NCBI GenBank assembly: GCA_964007475.1
Contig: OZ023273.1
Location: 127,342,732-127,406,731 of the forward strand
From: Hybos culiciformis
Taxonomy: Eukaryota; Arthropoda; Insecta; Diptera; Hybotidae
Reading direction: 5' to 3'
DNA: 64,000 nt
Part shown: positions 14,242-28,459 of the stretch, in pieces
Numbering within the stretch: position 1 is the first letter of the stretch
How the letters are laid out: every line of letters begins with the position of its first letter
Notes under the pieces: generated by a model
What the model was told of the DNA's origin: nothing
What the model saw: the letters and a program-made list of their open reading frames with translations, nothing else
The model's database searches: none
Translations under genes and position numbers: made by a program

Positions 14242-14435
14242 GTTAAAATGGCATTACTTGTAGATTTGTTCGATGCCGTCATTAAAGATCTGAAATTGTA
14301 GAATATGACAACAAAGTTGCACCAAGCCCAAGAATCTGCTAAAATAGCAAAATTTTAAAATTTAAGAAAGCCTAAGAAATTTCGAACTAAAAAAGTGTCC
14401 TTTCAATTGGCGGGAACATAAAATCATCATCCAGG
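14242..14435 (+). pseudogene. Coding-like patch with in-frame stops, unrecognised
   Basis: From the ATG near 14248 one plus-strand frame reads MALLVDLFDAVIKDLKL, stop, NMTTKLHQAQESAKIAKF, stop, then a Lys-rich segment including KPKKFRTKKVSFQLAGT and another stop. Residue composition and codon content look more like protein than the surrounding random frames, and the stretch has almost no homopolymers. The frame is closed by a TAA just upstream of the ATG. Inference: a decayed gene or transposon fragment is possible. I cannot assign a family, and chance is not excluded. Confidence 0.2.
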
Positions 14436-15300
14436 ACGAAGCAATAATCTTTGACTTTGAATAATAATTAATTTTATTCCATAAATGTTTGTACCCAATT
14501 CATATCATTTTTTCCAAAAAAACCTCTTTCATCAAATTAACAAAATGAAAAAAAAAAATAAGGTATTTAAGTTTTTTAATCGGCCGTTATAAAATTTACC
14601 TATAAAAAGAAAAATATTGGCTCTAAATAAAATAATCAAGTTTTTTTTTTTTGTTTTTAACGAATATTATGTGTTTTTATTCTAAAAAAAAACTAAATAA
14701 CATTTTAGCGTTAGTTTTTCCCTAATCAAGAAAACTTAAAGGTCCTTTGAGACAAACATACATATTATATTATATGTATGCACATACCTATATCTGAACC
14801 CTCTTTTATCTCTCCTTTTTCATAGCATCATCATCATACATACACAATTTATCTTATTTAATAAAAATTGTCAAAAAGTTGAAGAAGAAAAAAAAAAAAT
14901 AAAAGTAACGAGAATTAAAGAAGTTTTCTGTTGGTCTTATATTTTTGATTCAGAAAAAAAAAAAAAATAAAAATCTTTATGTGAAAAAGGACTCGTTTTT
15001 TCTGTTATCCCTTAAATTGATTTTCATTTCTTTTTCTTATTTTATTTTTTTTATTTTTTTGTAAATAATGTGAAAAAAACAAGTTCTTATATTTTTACGG
15101 TTCCTAAATAATATCTAAGATTTTTTTAGATGAAAAAAAAAAAATTTAATAAAAGAAAAGTTCAAGGTGCAAAAATAATATTTAACCAGTTTAATTCTGG
15201 GTTAGGTCAGATGTGAATAAAATAAATTATTATCATTTTTTGAAAACATGAGAAATTCGTTTTCTAAAACAGGATGCAATAATGTATAAATTTTTTTTTT

Positions 15301-15319
15301 ATTATTATTATTATTATTA
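15301..15319. repeat. (ATT)n microsatellite
   Basis: About six tandem ATT units directly following a T run, visible directly. Confidence 0.9.
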
Positions 15320-17536
15320 AGTATTCATCTCTAATACGTCTGAGAAAATCTAATTCTCAATTGTAGACAACAAAAGCGTTTATTGTTTGATAGTTTTAAA
15401 ATTCTATATATGTTATCCAATGTGAATTTTAAGGATAATTTTTTTTTTGAATAAATATATATGTATGTTGAGTCAAAATATAAAATGCTATTGAACTTCT
15501 AAAAATTCAGTTACGAAAAGAGGACCTTAACGAAAGGTAGTCTGCCTATATTTTTTTCTGTTAAAAAATTCATGTTTAACAAATTCATGTTCACAAAATC
15601 CATATATATACACAGAAAACTTGCTTAATAGAGCGACAAACATTTCATTTCGACTACAAAAAAATTTAAGCTTATGTAACTGATATACTTTATTGGATTT
15701 ATTACTGAATTTTGAAAAATAAATAAGCTTGGATATATAAAACACTTGAATTTTATTCGTTTTCAAAATTACAAGTAAAATTATTTTATTACTAATGACT
15801 GTATAATTACATTTTAATTTACATATTATGACACTGTGAAGACTTAAAACTAGTTTTTTTTTTTCATGTAAGGTTTCCCCAAAAAGTTATTTTATTTCTG
15901 GTTCAAAATTATCAAGCTTTAAACATTCTTTTCAATAAATTTAATTTTCATGCATGACAAATTTCTCAACTTAATAAAAATATATAATAATTGAACCTTG
16001 AATAAAGTAATATCAAATAAAAAACACAAAACAAAAAAAAGAACCATAATTAAATTACTATTTACTGTCAGCTGATCACGTGTATGTCCTGTTTAGGAAT
16101 AATATCCTTCTGAAATTTACAAATTGAATAAACAATAACATATACTAAATAACAAAAGGACATATCAATTTTTTCAAGAATACAAAATAAAAAAAATGGC
16201 TCGTGTCTTTCTTCTTCTTCTTGACACAACATTAATTTTGGATTTTGTCCTTTTTGTTTTTTTTTTTTTTTATACTTCGAATAAAAAAAATAATAATTTT
16301 TACACCTTAAATAAAAAAATAACACTTAAAGAACATCCCAAATGAGAATTCTTCATTTTATTTTTTATTTTTTTTTTATATTTTTATTGTATTTGAAAGT
16401 TTGATAGAAAAAAAAGAAGAAAAATAACAATTGAAAAGGAAAGGATCCTGAAAAAGGATAAGTTAAAGAAAAAAAAAAAAAAACTTCTTGTCAAACATCT
16501 TTTTCTTATACGCTTCTTCTTCTCTTGTAAGTGTAAGCATTTAAAAAAAACTAAACACAAAAAAGATGATATATTTTGTTATCATTATAAAACATAGCAA
16601 AAAAAAAAAAAAAAGGATAAAAAGGGGTCAAAAGGCACAAAATCTAAATGGAATGGGTGTAAAATAACGGTTAAGAACAGTTTTATTTTTTTTTTTTATT
16701 GCACCATTTAGAAGGAGTGGTGTTTATTTGGTTCTGATACCTTCATCAATATTTTTCTTTTTCAAAATTCTTTTTTGCGCTTTAAATTTTAACTTTTAAC
16801 ACTTAATAGTAAGTAGGACGTGGAAAAAAAAACAACTCCATAATTGAGAATATAATATTTGTATACTTAGTTCATTTTTGGGGGATTAATTTTTATTGTT
16901 AAACATTAGAAGCATATTTATATTTTATTCTTTTTTATTTTCTCGGCTGAGAGAGGCTTCAATCGCTGTTAATATAAAAACTAGCATTCTCATTTCAAAA
17001 TTATTTTAATTTTTAAATTGATTTGTAATGAACAAAATCTTGAAATTAATTTTATCCAATATATATTATCCTTATCATATAAAATTCAGTTCAAGAACAT
17101 GTACACACTATATATGTATATATGTATATAATTTTCAATATCTTCCTACAGAGGTAAAATTAAATTTATTCAACTATGATTTTAATTTTTCATCAAATTT
17201 ATCCCCTTTTTTTTTTTGCTTTGAATTAAATTGTCCCTTTTTGATTATTGTAATAATAATTCTTTAACAGGACATGTGTCTTCAATATTATATTATACTA
17301 TGAGATGATGAAAATAAATAGACTTATGTTGGTATATATGGAAATTGAGGTTTAATTTTGGTCAAAAAAAAAAGGTGAAAATACCAATGAAATTAAATTT
17401 TTATCATTTTATAATAAGCGTAGAATTAAGTATCCTGTTTAAAGATAACTTATATATATTTGTATAAGAAAAAAGAAATGAATAAAAATAAAAAAAATAA
17501 AATAAAAAATTAAACGAAAAAAAAAAAGAGTAGATT

Positions 17537-17547
17537 GGCACGCGTGC
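17537..17547. promoter_or_regulatory. GC palindrome with CACGCG core, possible Hairy/E(spl)-type site
   Basis: GCACGCGTGC at 17538-17547 is a perfect 10-bp palindrome preceded by G, so the site reads GGCACGCGTG. Known: insect Hairy-class bHLH repressors bind a CACGCG core (class C site). Its isolation in AT-rich DNA makes it conspicuous, but one site is weak evidence for a regulatory element. Confidence 0.2.
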
Positions 17548-18276
17548 ATGAAATTACTTTAAGGACTTTTTAATAATAATGGGAAATAAAGGATAATTTT
17601 CTTTTCGCTCTGGTTTAAAAGAAAATTATCTTTGTTTGTTTTGGCGGTGTATATATAGTATACTGAATTATAATTTTTTAAAGGAATAAAGTTAGGTATA
17701 TATTATGTATATGTATATAAATATTATGAAAAGTAATATTATAATTTTATTGCTTTCAAAAAACATGAATATAAATATTTTTGGGTGGAATAAAAAAAAA
17801 CTTAATAGGGATAAGTTTTGAAACAAATGATAATTATTGTATTTTAATGATAATACAATAAAAACCATCCTAGTTATAGCAAATGAAAACAAAACTTTAA
17901 TTAATAAATTTGTGGAATTATAATTAAAAGGGATAAATTAGAGTTTTTGAAACTACATAATATTCATATGTATATTTAGTAAGCAATTGGTTTTCATGAA
18001 TATTTTCCCAATATTCAAGCGAAAATTTTTTATCGATAAAAAATCAATAAAGAGTAGGTGAAAATACATTGTATAGAAAATATATCCAAAAAATACTTTT
18101 CATTAGGAATAACTACAGAAAATTAGTAGGAACTTGTTATTTGTAATATCGTGATTTTAAATTTATTTAAATTTCAATATTATTTCCAGTGAATTTAATT
18201 GATACGTAGTTGTTAAGTCAAACTACAATAACGATTCAGATAATCTACAAAAAATTCTAAAAATTCCTGCTTATAG

Positions 18277-18288
18277 CAGTGGCCACTG
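18277..18288. repeat. Perfect 12-bp palindrome
   Basis: CAGTGGCCACTG reads the same on both strands. It sits alone in AT-rich DNA. It contains CACTG/CAGTG cores seen at the ends of some transposons, but no partner end is found nearby. Confidence 0.5.
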
Positions 18289-18421
18289 GAATAACCAAAT
18301 ATAAAGTTTGTCTATAGCTTTAATCAAGTTTCATTCCCATATAGGCACAGACAAATCAGAAAAAATATAGACTGTGGATGTTGGGCAATAAAATCATACA
18401 AATTTTCACAAATTTTTCTCT

Positions 18422-18453
18422 CTATTTCATTCACATAACTATTTCATTCACAT
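18422..18453. repeat. Short tandem duplication, 17-bp period
   Basis: The 15-mer CTATTTCATTCACAT occurs at 18422-18436 and again at 18439-18453, separated by two bases. It is probably a replication-slippage duplication. Confidence 0.85.
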
Positions 18454-18459
18454 TTTAAT

Positions 18460-21400
18460 TAACTAAATAATATAATTATAAATACATATATGAAAATTTT
18501 CACATTTATTGCGAAAAAAACTCAAAATATTAAATTAAAACTAAACTCATTCTAGAGAATAATTGCTATGAAAATTTTCTAGTGTGAAAACATTTTCAAA
18601 ATTCCGTATTTTCCATAAAATAAATATAATAATAATCTTTTAAATTGATAGAATTTTATCGATTACATTTTTCTAATATAAAATACTGAACTAATTCTTT
18701 TTAATATTGGAAATGTTTACACAAAATTACAAAAAAAATCTAAATGTTTTTTAATAGTAAAAACCAATTTTAAGATTTCAGAAGTATAAGAGAGCGAACC
18801 AAATCATGATAATTTTCCGGATAAAAAACCGGAGAAAATCGCCTTAAACTTTTTCGTCTTCATTCTTTCTTTTGATTTAACTATTAAATTTTTTTGTTAG
18901 CCATGAAACTTTATAATATTTATTTTTTTATGTATTATAAGCCAAAATTTGGATATATTTAGTAAGTATATTGTTTTTGCAATTTCAATATCTAAATAAA
19001 TATGCTCAATACATCAACCTAAATTTTTTTTCATAAAAATGTTATGCTTTTCTGCTTCTATTTTATTTTTTTTTTTGTTTAAATCAACTCTGAAAAAGTT
19101 GCCGAAACAAAAATTATAATAGGATTAAGTATAAATTTATATATATATGGATTATTATACTCTGGTACAACATTTAATATCGTATTCACATAAAAATATT
19201 ATTACATTCGTGCAGTGTTTATTTTTATTCAGAATTTAATTCCACTCTAAATAATAATCTAAAATTTGACTAAAATGGTCAATTGATCAAAATAAAATTA
19301 AAAGAGCTTAAATACAAATATACATATTTTAATATTATAAAAATATATGGTTATTTATTTTTAATGGTAAATTATGGATATTGAAACGTGATCAAAAAAG
19401 AAAAAAAAAAAAAGAAAAATATTTTTTTTCATAAAAAAAAAGTAAATAATAATATATATTAGAATTCCACAAAATTGAGGGTAGAAATAAAAATTCGTAA
19501 ACGAAAAATGGGAAAAAAAAAGATATCCTGTGCATTAACATATTGATCCTTTTTTCCTTCAAAAAAAAAAAAAAAAAAAGTTCCCTCTAATAAAGTCAGT
19601 TTATGCAAAAAGAGTAACTTTTTGTGAAATATATATTTTTCTTTTTTACTTTTTTACTTTTTTATTATGTTTTTACATTAAAAATATTAAATTTTTATGA
19701 TTTGAACTATGCATTAAAATAAAATGTTTAAGTCTTCCCTTTCAATTGAACGGATAAAATGTTAGAAATTTACAATATGTATATAGTTTTAAAAAGTTTT
19801 CTGTAAACTTTAAGTAATTTTTTTTTATTAGTTGAAAAAAAAAAGATTTTTTTTTTTTAAATAAATAATATACAATATGTACATATTTTCTCTGATTTTG
19901 CTCATTTAATTCGAATGGGGGTTAATTTACGCGCTTGCTTAACATGCATTGGAAATGAGAGTGCAATTATCTCAGCAAGTCAGTAAATCGAAACATTGTT
20001 TCAAATGTTTTGAGACTATTTCTATAGAGTAGTGGGTTACGTTACTTTAGCTACAATATTAAAACATAAGAATTAACATAACGATTTACCGATCTGATGT
20101 CTAAAAAGTTACTAATCCATACAAATCTATCTATAAAGATAACTTAGAAATTTTGTATTAATATAAGAAATTTTCATATTGTATGTACAGTAATTTTATA
20201 CTCAAAAATTTTAAATAATAAATAAGATAAGTTCTTATAGATTTGCCTTTTTTGGTCAATTGAAATATAGGAATTTTACGTCTAGTTTTTAAATGACTAC
20301 GAAAAAATGACTACGCAAAAATGTCGTGCTAACGAATTTTCACGCTTCACAGTAATATTCAATACAGAAAACTTAAATTTCCAGTAGTAAAATAATCAAA
20401 TTTTATGATTTCTTTCCTTATTTATGGTTAAAGGATTCTGTTGAACAGTATAATATAATTTTAATGCAAATTTTCATAATATACATATGAAGGATTATGT
20501 GTGCCGGTCATCAATATAATTTTAACATAGAACAATTTATATATACTTATATATGTAAATTTATAAATATTGTAATTTCTTTGAGAAACAGAAAACGAAA
20601 TTTGATGCAAAAAAGGGTTTTATTAAATGAATAAAAAAAAAAAAAAATGTTTAACTCAATACTTATTTCCCAGGTGTTTCTCAACTCTTATAGCTGACCC
20701 CTTCTTAGTTAAATAAAAAAAAAATACAATATTCTATTAGTATACCAAAGTGGAAAAAATACTGAAATTTTTAACTTCCTTTAAAATGTCCAGCATATAG
20801 CACTCAGAAAAATATTTCTCTTATTAAATGATTATAAAAGTATACTAAAGAAAATTGTAGTTATTTAAATTTAACTTAAAATAGAATATCTTTTATATTT
20901 CTATTTTCCATGGAAACTATTGTATGAAATTGCACAAACATCTGTTCAATGTGTATATACGTAACGTGATTTCATTTGAACGAGGCGATAGTGTTTTTTA
21001 AAACATGAAAGGGGAAAAAATTTATCAAATGAATCAATGCTTTCCAGTTTTAAATCTTAAATTAAAATGCTTAAGAAATAATTTAAGAAAAATTTTGACA
21101 AAAAAAAAACTATATATTGAAATATGTCTGAAATTTTAAATTTGTAAATATTTCCTGCGTGACATTATATTGAAATTATTTTTTAAATCGTACAGAGTTG
21201 TAGACTCACTGTAATTTGTGGATCGAAAAGTTCGCATCAAAAATAATCCCATTTTTATTCTAGTTTGACGAATAATTTTGTTTGGTTTTAAAAAATGATA
21301 TTAATATCACTTTACACAGGCAATTCACCGGATTACAATAATGTCACTTTTATTTCCTCAGTGCAAACACAGTATATATTAAAACATATATTTTATTTTT

Positions 21401-22030
21401 TGGGTTTAAATTAATTAGTAATATCTGATGATGTGATTTAAAATTCAAAATTTCTAAGTGTAATATTTATAGTTATGCATCCGAAGTTTTATTTGTATCA
21501 TATTTATATTTTTCACCATATGAGTTCCTTGAGTGGTCGGTTAAAAAGTTTATATATAAGTTTTTTTTCAACATTATTATTAAATAAATAATTTTCAAAA
21601 TTAGTTTTTTTTATGCAAGGGATAATATGTATGTTGATAGGTTGATGTGGTTCCCTTTTAAGTTTGCGCTGTTATAAAAACATTATTATACTTTTATATT
21701 TTAAAAGGACCAATATGTAGCTCTTTCATCGTTATTATTAATTTGTTGATTAATAAATTTTTTTTTCAATGATTCAAATTTAAGTGAATTACAATATATA
21801 GCTATATTTGTCAAAACTTTTAAAGTATAGTAGTTTTTGATTGAAGTTTCAGTATCCCAATGATGCTATGCTGATAATTTTTTGTACATCATAAAAGTAC
21901 TCGTTTCATTAACTTTTTATTTCTTGAAGCTCTTTAATTCAAATTAAAACTAAGTATATATAATTAATATTTAAATTACCTTCAGGTGTTTCATCTTAGC
22001 AAAGGAATTTTGAAAAATTTTTCTACTTAC
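18460..22030. other. AT-rich non-coding stretch with one higher-complexity island
   Basis: No gene is supported. At about 19895-20060 the sequence is less AT-rich, has few homopolymers and includes the 13-bp palindrome GAAACATTGTTTC (19990-20002), so it could be a conserved non-coding element. A short tandem AAATGACTACG pair lies at 20291-20315. Confidence 0.7.
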
Positions 22031-22035
22031 AACAG

Positions 22036-22066
22036 ATAATTTTCACATACAATAATTTTCACATAC
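22036..22066. repeat. Short tandem duplication, 16-bp period
   Basis: The 15-mer ATAATTTTCACATAC is repeated directly with a 16-bp period. It is probably slippage-derived. Confidence 0.85.
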
Positions 22067-22199
22067 CTGAAAAATAAAAAAAATAAACATTATTAATTTA
22101 CTTAATTTATTTTCTATTTTTAATCTAGGATCTCCGAAAGTTCTGAACCGATTACAGGCGTGTTTTTATTTACATGTTATATCAATAGGTTAAACAATG

Positions 22200-22227
22200 C
22201 CCGACCTGCAACAACATCACGGCCGGG
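22200..22227. repeat. GC-rich hairpin in AT-rich context
   Basis: CCCGACC (22200-22206) faces GGCCGGG (22221-22227) across a 14-base loop. Six of seven positions can pair and there is one A-C mismatch. The stem is nearly pure G/C in a region of otherwise about 20% GC. No terminator, tRNA or other RNA family fits. A 70-codon minus-strand open frame (22177-22389) spans it but looks random. Confidence 0.4.
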
Positions 22228-22802
22228 TACAAATATAGTTTTTAATAAAATAGATAAATTAAATAATTTTATTATGCTATGAATCGATTTCATGTACTTT
22301 TTACATTTATCAAAAAACGAATACAAAATTATTTCAAATGAGTTTAAAAGAATTGTCAATAATTCCAAATAAGTAAGAACTCTCTTCAATCAAAATATCT
22401 AAGAATATAAAAATCTACGAAAAAGAAAAGAAAAACAGGGTATTAAGTAAGTATAGAATAAATTTTTATTTTAACTATTTTTGTAAACTTCATTTAAGAA
22501 ATAAACAAATATACATCGTGAAAGCTCATTCAAATATTTGTTAAAAATATTTACATTTCAATCTTGAAGTCGATTTTTTTTTTGTTACACAACAAACACG
22601 AAAAATAATAAACGTAACGAAATACAATTTGTCTTCATAAATAAAAACAGAAATTTTTCTATAAATAAATTGTGAAAAATATTTAAGTAAAATTGTGGCT
22701 AGAAACAAAAATGACCTTTTTAGAGAAAAAAAAATTATTAAAAATTAACATTGAATTGTTTTAAAATATTCTTAATTTATGAATATAATATTACTGTTTT
22801 CA

Positions 22803-22883
22803 ACCGAAGTAGTATCTTATCATAGTCTACCGAAGTATCTTATCATAGTCTATTGCATATCACAGATATCACATATCACAGAT
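22803..22883. repeat. Two adjacent short tandem duplications
   Basis: A segment beginning ACCGAAGT and ending CATAGTCT is present twice head-to-tail (22803-22828 and 22829-22851); the copies differ by a 3-bp indel. Immediately downstream CATATCACAGAT occurs at 22856-22867 and 22872-22883. Two independent tandem duplications side by side point to local instability. Confidence 0.85.
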
Positions 22884-23675
22884 TATAAGATGTAAGAAAA
22901 ACTTTTTTTTAAAAAGTTTTCAAATTTATTTTTTTTTATTTTTTACCTACTTGGACTTTTATTTTATTAAAATTAATTTTTTTTATTATTTTTGACACAT
23001 TACACATATACAACAAATTTTAATGAATTAAAATTTAAACTTTCACACTCAATTCTATATTGAAAGTAATTACATATATATGTAATGTGAACATTAAATC
23101 TTGTCGCTTTTGTATAATTTTTATGTATTTTTTTTTCTATCAAAAATGAGATTGAGTAAAAGAAATTCATTTACAAATATGTACAATACAATGTGTACAT
23201 TGTATATAATTATATTTTCATTAGATAATTTCAAAAAAAAAAAATCCATTAAAGTGTTAGTCTCTTGTGTATTAAGCAGATTTTAATGTATCTTTTACAT
23301 TACATTTTTTACTTATTGTGCATGCACATAGTTAGATCATCTATTTTTTTTTATTGTAGAAAATTTAAAGAATTTAAATAAAATAAATATTTTAATTTTA
23401 TTCTTTAGTACTAACCTTTCAACGTTTTTCTTGTTATCGCGTGGGTTTATCTTTTCTATGAATTCCTTTTTCGAAATAAGATATATCATTATCCTTTTTA
23501 ACATATTTCAAGAATATAAAATAGACTTTATGCTTTAAATATTATTTTTTTTTCAATAAGAAGTATTATGAAATAAAAGAAAAGAAAAAAAGTTATATTT
23601 TCTTCTTAGTGGCAAATCCTTAGAGTTATTTTTTTTTTCTTCCCACAAGGAATGTACATATATTATGTAATATAT

Positions 23676-23692
23676 TATATATATATATATAT
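23676..23692. repeat. (TA)n microsatellite
   Basis: A run of alternating TA dinucleotides, visible directly. Confidence 0.9.
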
Positions 23693-26600
23693 TAAATGTA
23701 TGTATATAAGTTTCAAGGGAAAATAAATGATTTTAGTTACAATTACATTTGGTTTGAATAATCTTATATATATGGTAAATTGAGGCTTTTGTAATTTGAA
23801 TTAATACAATTAACACTTATGTCATCACTCTTAAGTTAATTTAATCAAATAAATAAAAGATGTTATTTTTATAAAAAAAAAAAAAATATATAATTTAATG
23901 TTAATTTTATTCGTATAAAGGTTTTATTGATCTTCTATAAGTATTATGTTAAAAAATAAAAATAAAACAAACACTTAATTTAAATTGACAGCGGAAAATT
24001 AGACAAATTCTAGCCCAAAATGAGAATTGAATATAAATAGCCGACCGAACATGGTAACCATAGGATGAAGACTGTTGTGTAGTCATTGCTACAGAAAAGA
24101 GATTATTTAACTTTCTCAATTTTATTCTAATATCTCATCACTTGATCACATAATTACAATCTATTATCATTGAATTTCACTTACTAATTTTTATTATTTT
24201 ATTGTAATAATGTCGTCTCTGGCATAAATTAACAACAATAAAATTTTAAATTATCGTGAATAAAATACGAAATTTTTTGGTTTCCCAAAAATTCTCATCT
24301 TCTTTTGTGTTGAATACAGAAAAATTTATGTACTTTCTATAATTTAACGCTTGAAATGTGTTTTATGATTACGACAAAGATAATATATTTTTAGAAAAAA
24401 AAAAAAACATTTTTTTTTTTTATTTTCTTATTTTTCATAAAATATCCTTGCAATTGAATCCTTTCGCGAGAAAATTTATGGCTTCATTTTTTTTTTAATA
24501 CGTACATATTGGTGAAATTCAAAATGCAAGAATAAAAATAAATTATTCAGGGTAAAGCAGTATTAAAATGTTAAAAAAGGAAAAAGGAATACGAAATGAC
24601 ATTGATGACAGAAGAGTGATAAGAAATATTTTTATATAATTTTTATTTTGAAAATCTGAAATATTAATGTGAATCTTATGGAAATCTAAAACAGGAGATT
24701 TAATATAAATGTTATTATTGTTATTCGTTTTTTATTTTGTTTTCATAAGCTATTCAATACGATTCATGTATGTATATAATGCTGCGATAAAAATAACTTT
24801 TTAGGAAACTTTTTAATATGCAAAATATAGAGATGATATCGTAAAAATATGCATTTTCGGGGAAAATAAAATCAAAAAGCAAGATTTTAAAATTTATACG
24901 TTTAAGAAAGTGATAAAAGGAAAATTTTAATTATTTTTTTTATTGTTTTCTATTGTGCATGCAATTCATTAAATCGTTCCAAGCCTTATACCACAGTATA
25001 TTTCTCAATGTCCTCTAATGAACGGTATATGAATCTGTCACATAAATATTAGTTTTCATTATCAAATTCACAGCTTTGGCTTCAAAATTCCCAAGCAGCT
25101 GATTTTTCAAGCACTCTTAGTCTGACTCGATTTGAGGGATTTATATTTTCAATATAAATGTGCAATTAACATACATAAGTTTTTATGATATTAATGTAGA
25201 ATTTCCAGACTTAATAACTTACTTAAATCCAAGTTATTTTTTATAACTGAAATAAAATTTTGTTTTTTGACTATCTTTTTATTTCATAAATTCTTTTTTT
25301 TTATCATAACATAAAAAATATAATTCTTTTACATATGTACTTTTATTATTTCGAAACATATTATATTTTACTAGAAACATTAATTTCGTAATTGCTATGT
25401 ATTCAATATCGATTCTTCCATTTAATAACAATATTTACAATGGCTCTTTCAATAATAATTCACAATTATTACAAAGTTTTTGCTTAATTTAATTAATAGA
25501 AACAAACATTCTTATAAATTCCATGAAAAAGAAATAAATTTACGATAAAATCTTTCCAATTATAAGATGGTTCAAACTATATTTTCGAAGTGGTGTAATT
25601 GAAATATTTCGTTATTAAATAGAAGTTTCGATATATTATTATTATGTACAAATTCCTATAGAATTAAAATTGTACTCACAGTAAAACTTCGTTTGAAATT
25701 TCTTAATAAAAAAGTTTTTCTCAATTGTAAGTACTTTTAAAAATATATTTTTTTTTTTTAGATTTCAATATTTGAATTCAAATAAAATTTAAGTTAAAAA
25801 AATTTAATTAAAAATAATTGATTTGCATCAAATTTTGTATGTAAACATGAAAGTTTTAAGGTTATGCTATCGCTTAAGTAACATATTTTTTTGATAATGA
25901 TAATTATTCGTCATTTAAAGAAAAGCTGACAATAAGAAAATATATCTTTGCAAAGATTTGTAAGCCGTAGAAAAACAACATTTATCTAACTATCTAAATT
26001 AAATTGAAAATTTCGAAAATTTGATTTTGAGCTTAATGTCTTTTAATAATTGAATCTAATAATTGAACATGTACTTAGTATATAAAATGCTTTTAATGTA
26101 AAAAAAAGTTAAAGAACAATATTTTTGTATAATTCTTGTATAATTGTGATTTTTTAAAACTTCTGAGTAATAGGAGAACTATCAAGAGGATTTCTTTTTT
26201 TACGTACAAGTACATTATACCCACGATTGAATGTGATATCGTATTTGCTGCAATTTTCCCAGTAACTTTTTTTTGTTTTTCTAAAAATAATTTTTTTCAA
26301 ATCTGGATGAATTTCAAAGCAAAAACGTGGAATTCTTTTCTCATGTATACGATAAAAAAATAAAAAAAAAACCCATATTAATTTTTTATGTGTGTGAGAA
26401 GTTCGATAATGTAATTTAAAAAATTTTAATCAAAGTTTAAAAAGTTCATTCAAATGAAAATCCACATGTGTTATTTTTCTTTTCTTTTTTAAATTTAATG
26501 TTGTACAGATATGAATTGCATCACATTTAATTGAAAATTATAAGCACATTCAATACAGCATGCTCTTTAACGCATTCTTCCACGTCATTTTTTTTGTGTA

Positions 26601-28459
26601 AACATTTTTGCACAAAATTTTCTGATATGGACTTTGACTTTGTAGGAAAATAAATCTTGTTTTTTGTTTTTGTTATTCTTTTGTCGAAAATTTTAACAGA
26701 AATGTATTTTTGAATTTTCTTTTTGCTTTTAAATATAAAACATAATAAAATGAAAATGTCTAAATTTTAAGAAACAAATTATATGTCATTGCTGATGAAA
26801 ATTTAAATTTTTAATTATGTAGAATTAAAGCTAGAAATAAATCGCTGAATCAAATATAATTAATATATGTTTTATTATCAATTTTAATCGAAATGTGATG
26901 ATAATGATAAGAAGATGATTTCCCGCGTTTTGTTTCTGAAGCATTAAAAGTATATAGTATAATCATATTAACTATACATATAAAAAATTAGAACTATCAA
27001 ATAATTAGATAATTTTTTTTTTTCTAAAAATTCCTTTATTAATAATTTTATTACAAAACATGATGACACTACACTCTATGTACATACATTTATAGTATAT
27101 TATGTGAATTTAATAAAAAAAAATGCAGAACGGGTTTATTATTTATTTACGTTTTATAATTAAGTCTAGGTATATATACAAACAAAAAAAAATAAAAATC
27201 ATAATTTCCCACTATATGTGAAATGAAAATTTATAATCTTGTTCATTATACTTTATATAGATATTGCTGCAATTTAACAAAATTAAAAAACAGTAATAAT
27301 TTTTAAAGCAAATTTCAAATAAAGTGCTATGTACTAGAAAAATTGCATATGTTATGAAAAAAAAAATAAAGAAATAAAAAAAACAACAACAAAACAAGTA
27401 TATGTTGAATGGGATATCATTTTTTTATTTCTATTTTTAATGCGCTCATAGTCAACTCTAAAATATAAATTCCATTAAATCATAATGCCCTTTTAAATCT
27501 TTTATATACGGTTTTTTCCTTTCAATGCAATACACGCGTTATATTTTTATTTGAAATCATGTTCCTTTTTTATTATTCAAATAAAATAAAAATAAAAAAA
27601 AAAAACCAGTACTTAACCTGATTAAAGTGCACTCGAACACGTGAGCTTACTTAACGTTTACGCTGATGATATGTATTAAAAAAAAAAAAAAACAGCATAG
27701 AAAAATGTTATTTAGAAAAAAAATAAAAAAATATAAAATAAATAAATAAAAACTAAAAACCTTTCTGCAATTATTTACAATTATTATTCTCCTTTACAAC
27801 AATATTTATTATTCTAGGACTTTATGTTTATAAAATACTTATTTCTAAAATAGGTACTATACTATATAACAATTTTCTTTATAAGGAAAAAGATAAATTT
27901 AATTTGAAAAATTTAATAATTTTGAATTTTAATTTTCTATTTAAGTTTCAGAAAATCTATTTCGTTTAAAAAAGGAGTATCTTTAAACCAATTAAGGGTA
28001 TTTAGAAATAATTTTGCTCTCTACATTTTCAATGTCGGCTTATGATACTTTTTTGTTTATCGAAGCGACAAATTTCTTTTATAGTGGTATTACTGATTTC
28101 AGCATACACATTTGAGACGTTGACATTTGGGTTGAAACGATTTTTTTTTTTTAACTAAAGAATTTGCATTTGAATCCCTCTTAAAAGTTAAGAAAATTTT
28201 GGAAATATATGTTTCATCTTCGATCACTTTGATTCACAGCAGTTCGATGATAAGGGAAAACGATTTACAAAGTTTTTCATTTTAAACATAAGGACTTAAA
28301 AATTTAAAACAAATTATTAAAATTATTATTATAAAAATTCGAAAAAAAATTTTAAACTAAATTAAAAAAAGATAAAAACCATTTTGGAGGGACAAAAGGT
28401 TTCAACAAATAAACAAAAACTTTGTTAGATAATATCATAATTCACAATATGAATTCTCA

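Larger units (their letters stand above)
14470..18270. other. AT-rich non-coding stretch
   Basis: No gene is supported. It holds many A/T homopolymers and an ATT microsatellite at 15301-15319. The only notably GC-rich site is the palindrome GCACGCGTGC at 17538-17547. The 79- and 85-codon open frames at 15527-15766 (-) and 16068-16325 (-) are not supported as genes. Confidence 0.75.

Noticed and set aside
22856..22883. TATCACAG words resembling the miR-2/miR-13 family 5' end
   Set aside because: The match covers only eight bases, is part of a simple duplication, and no pairing arm lies nearby.
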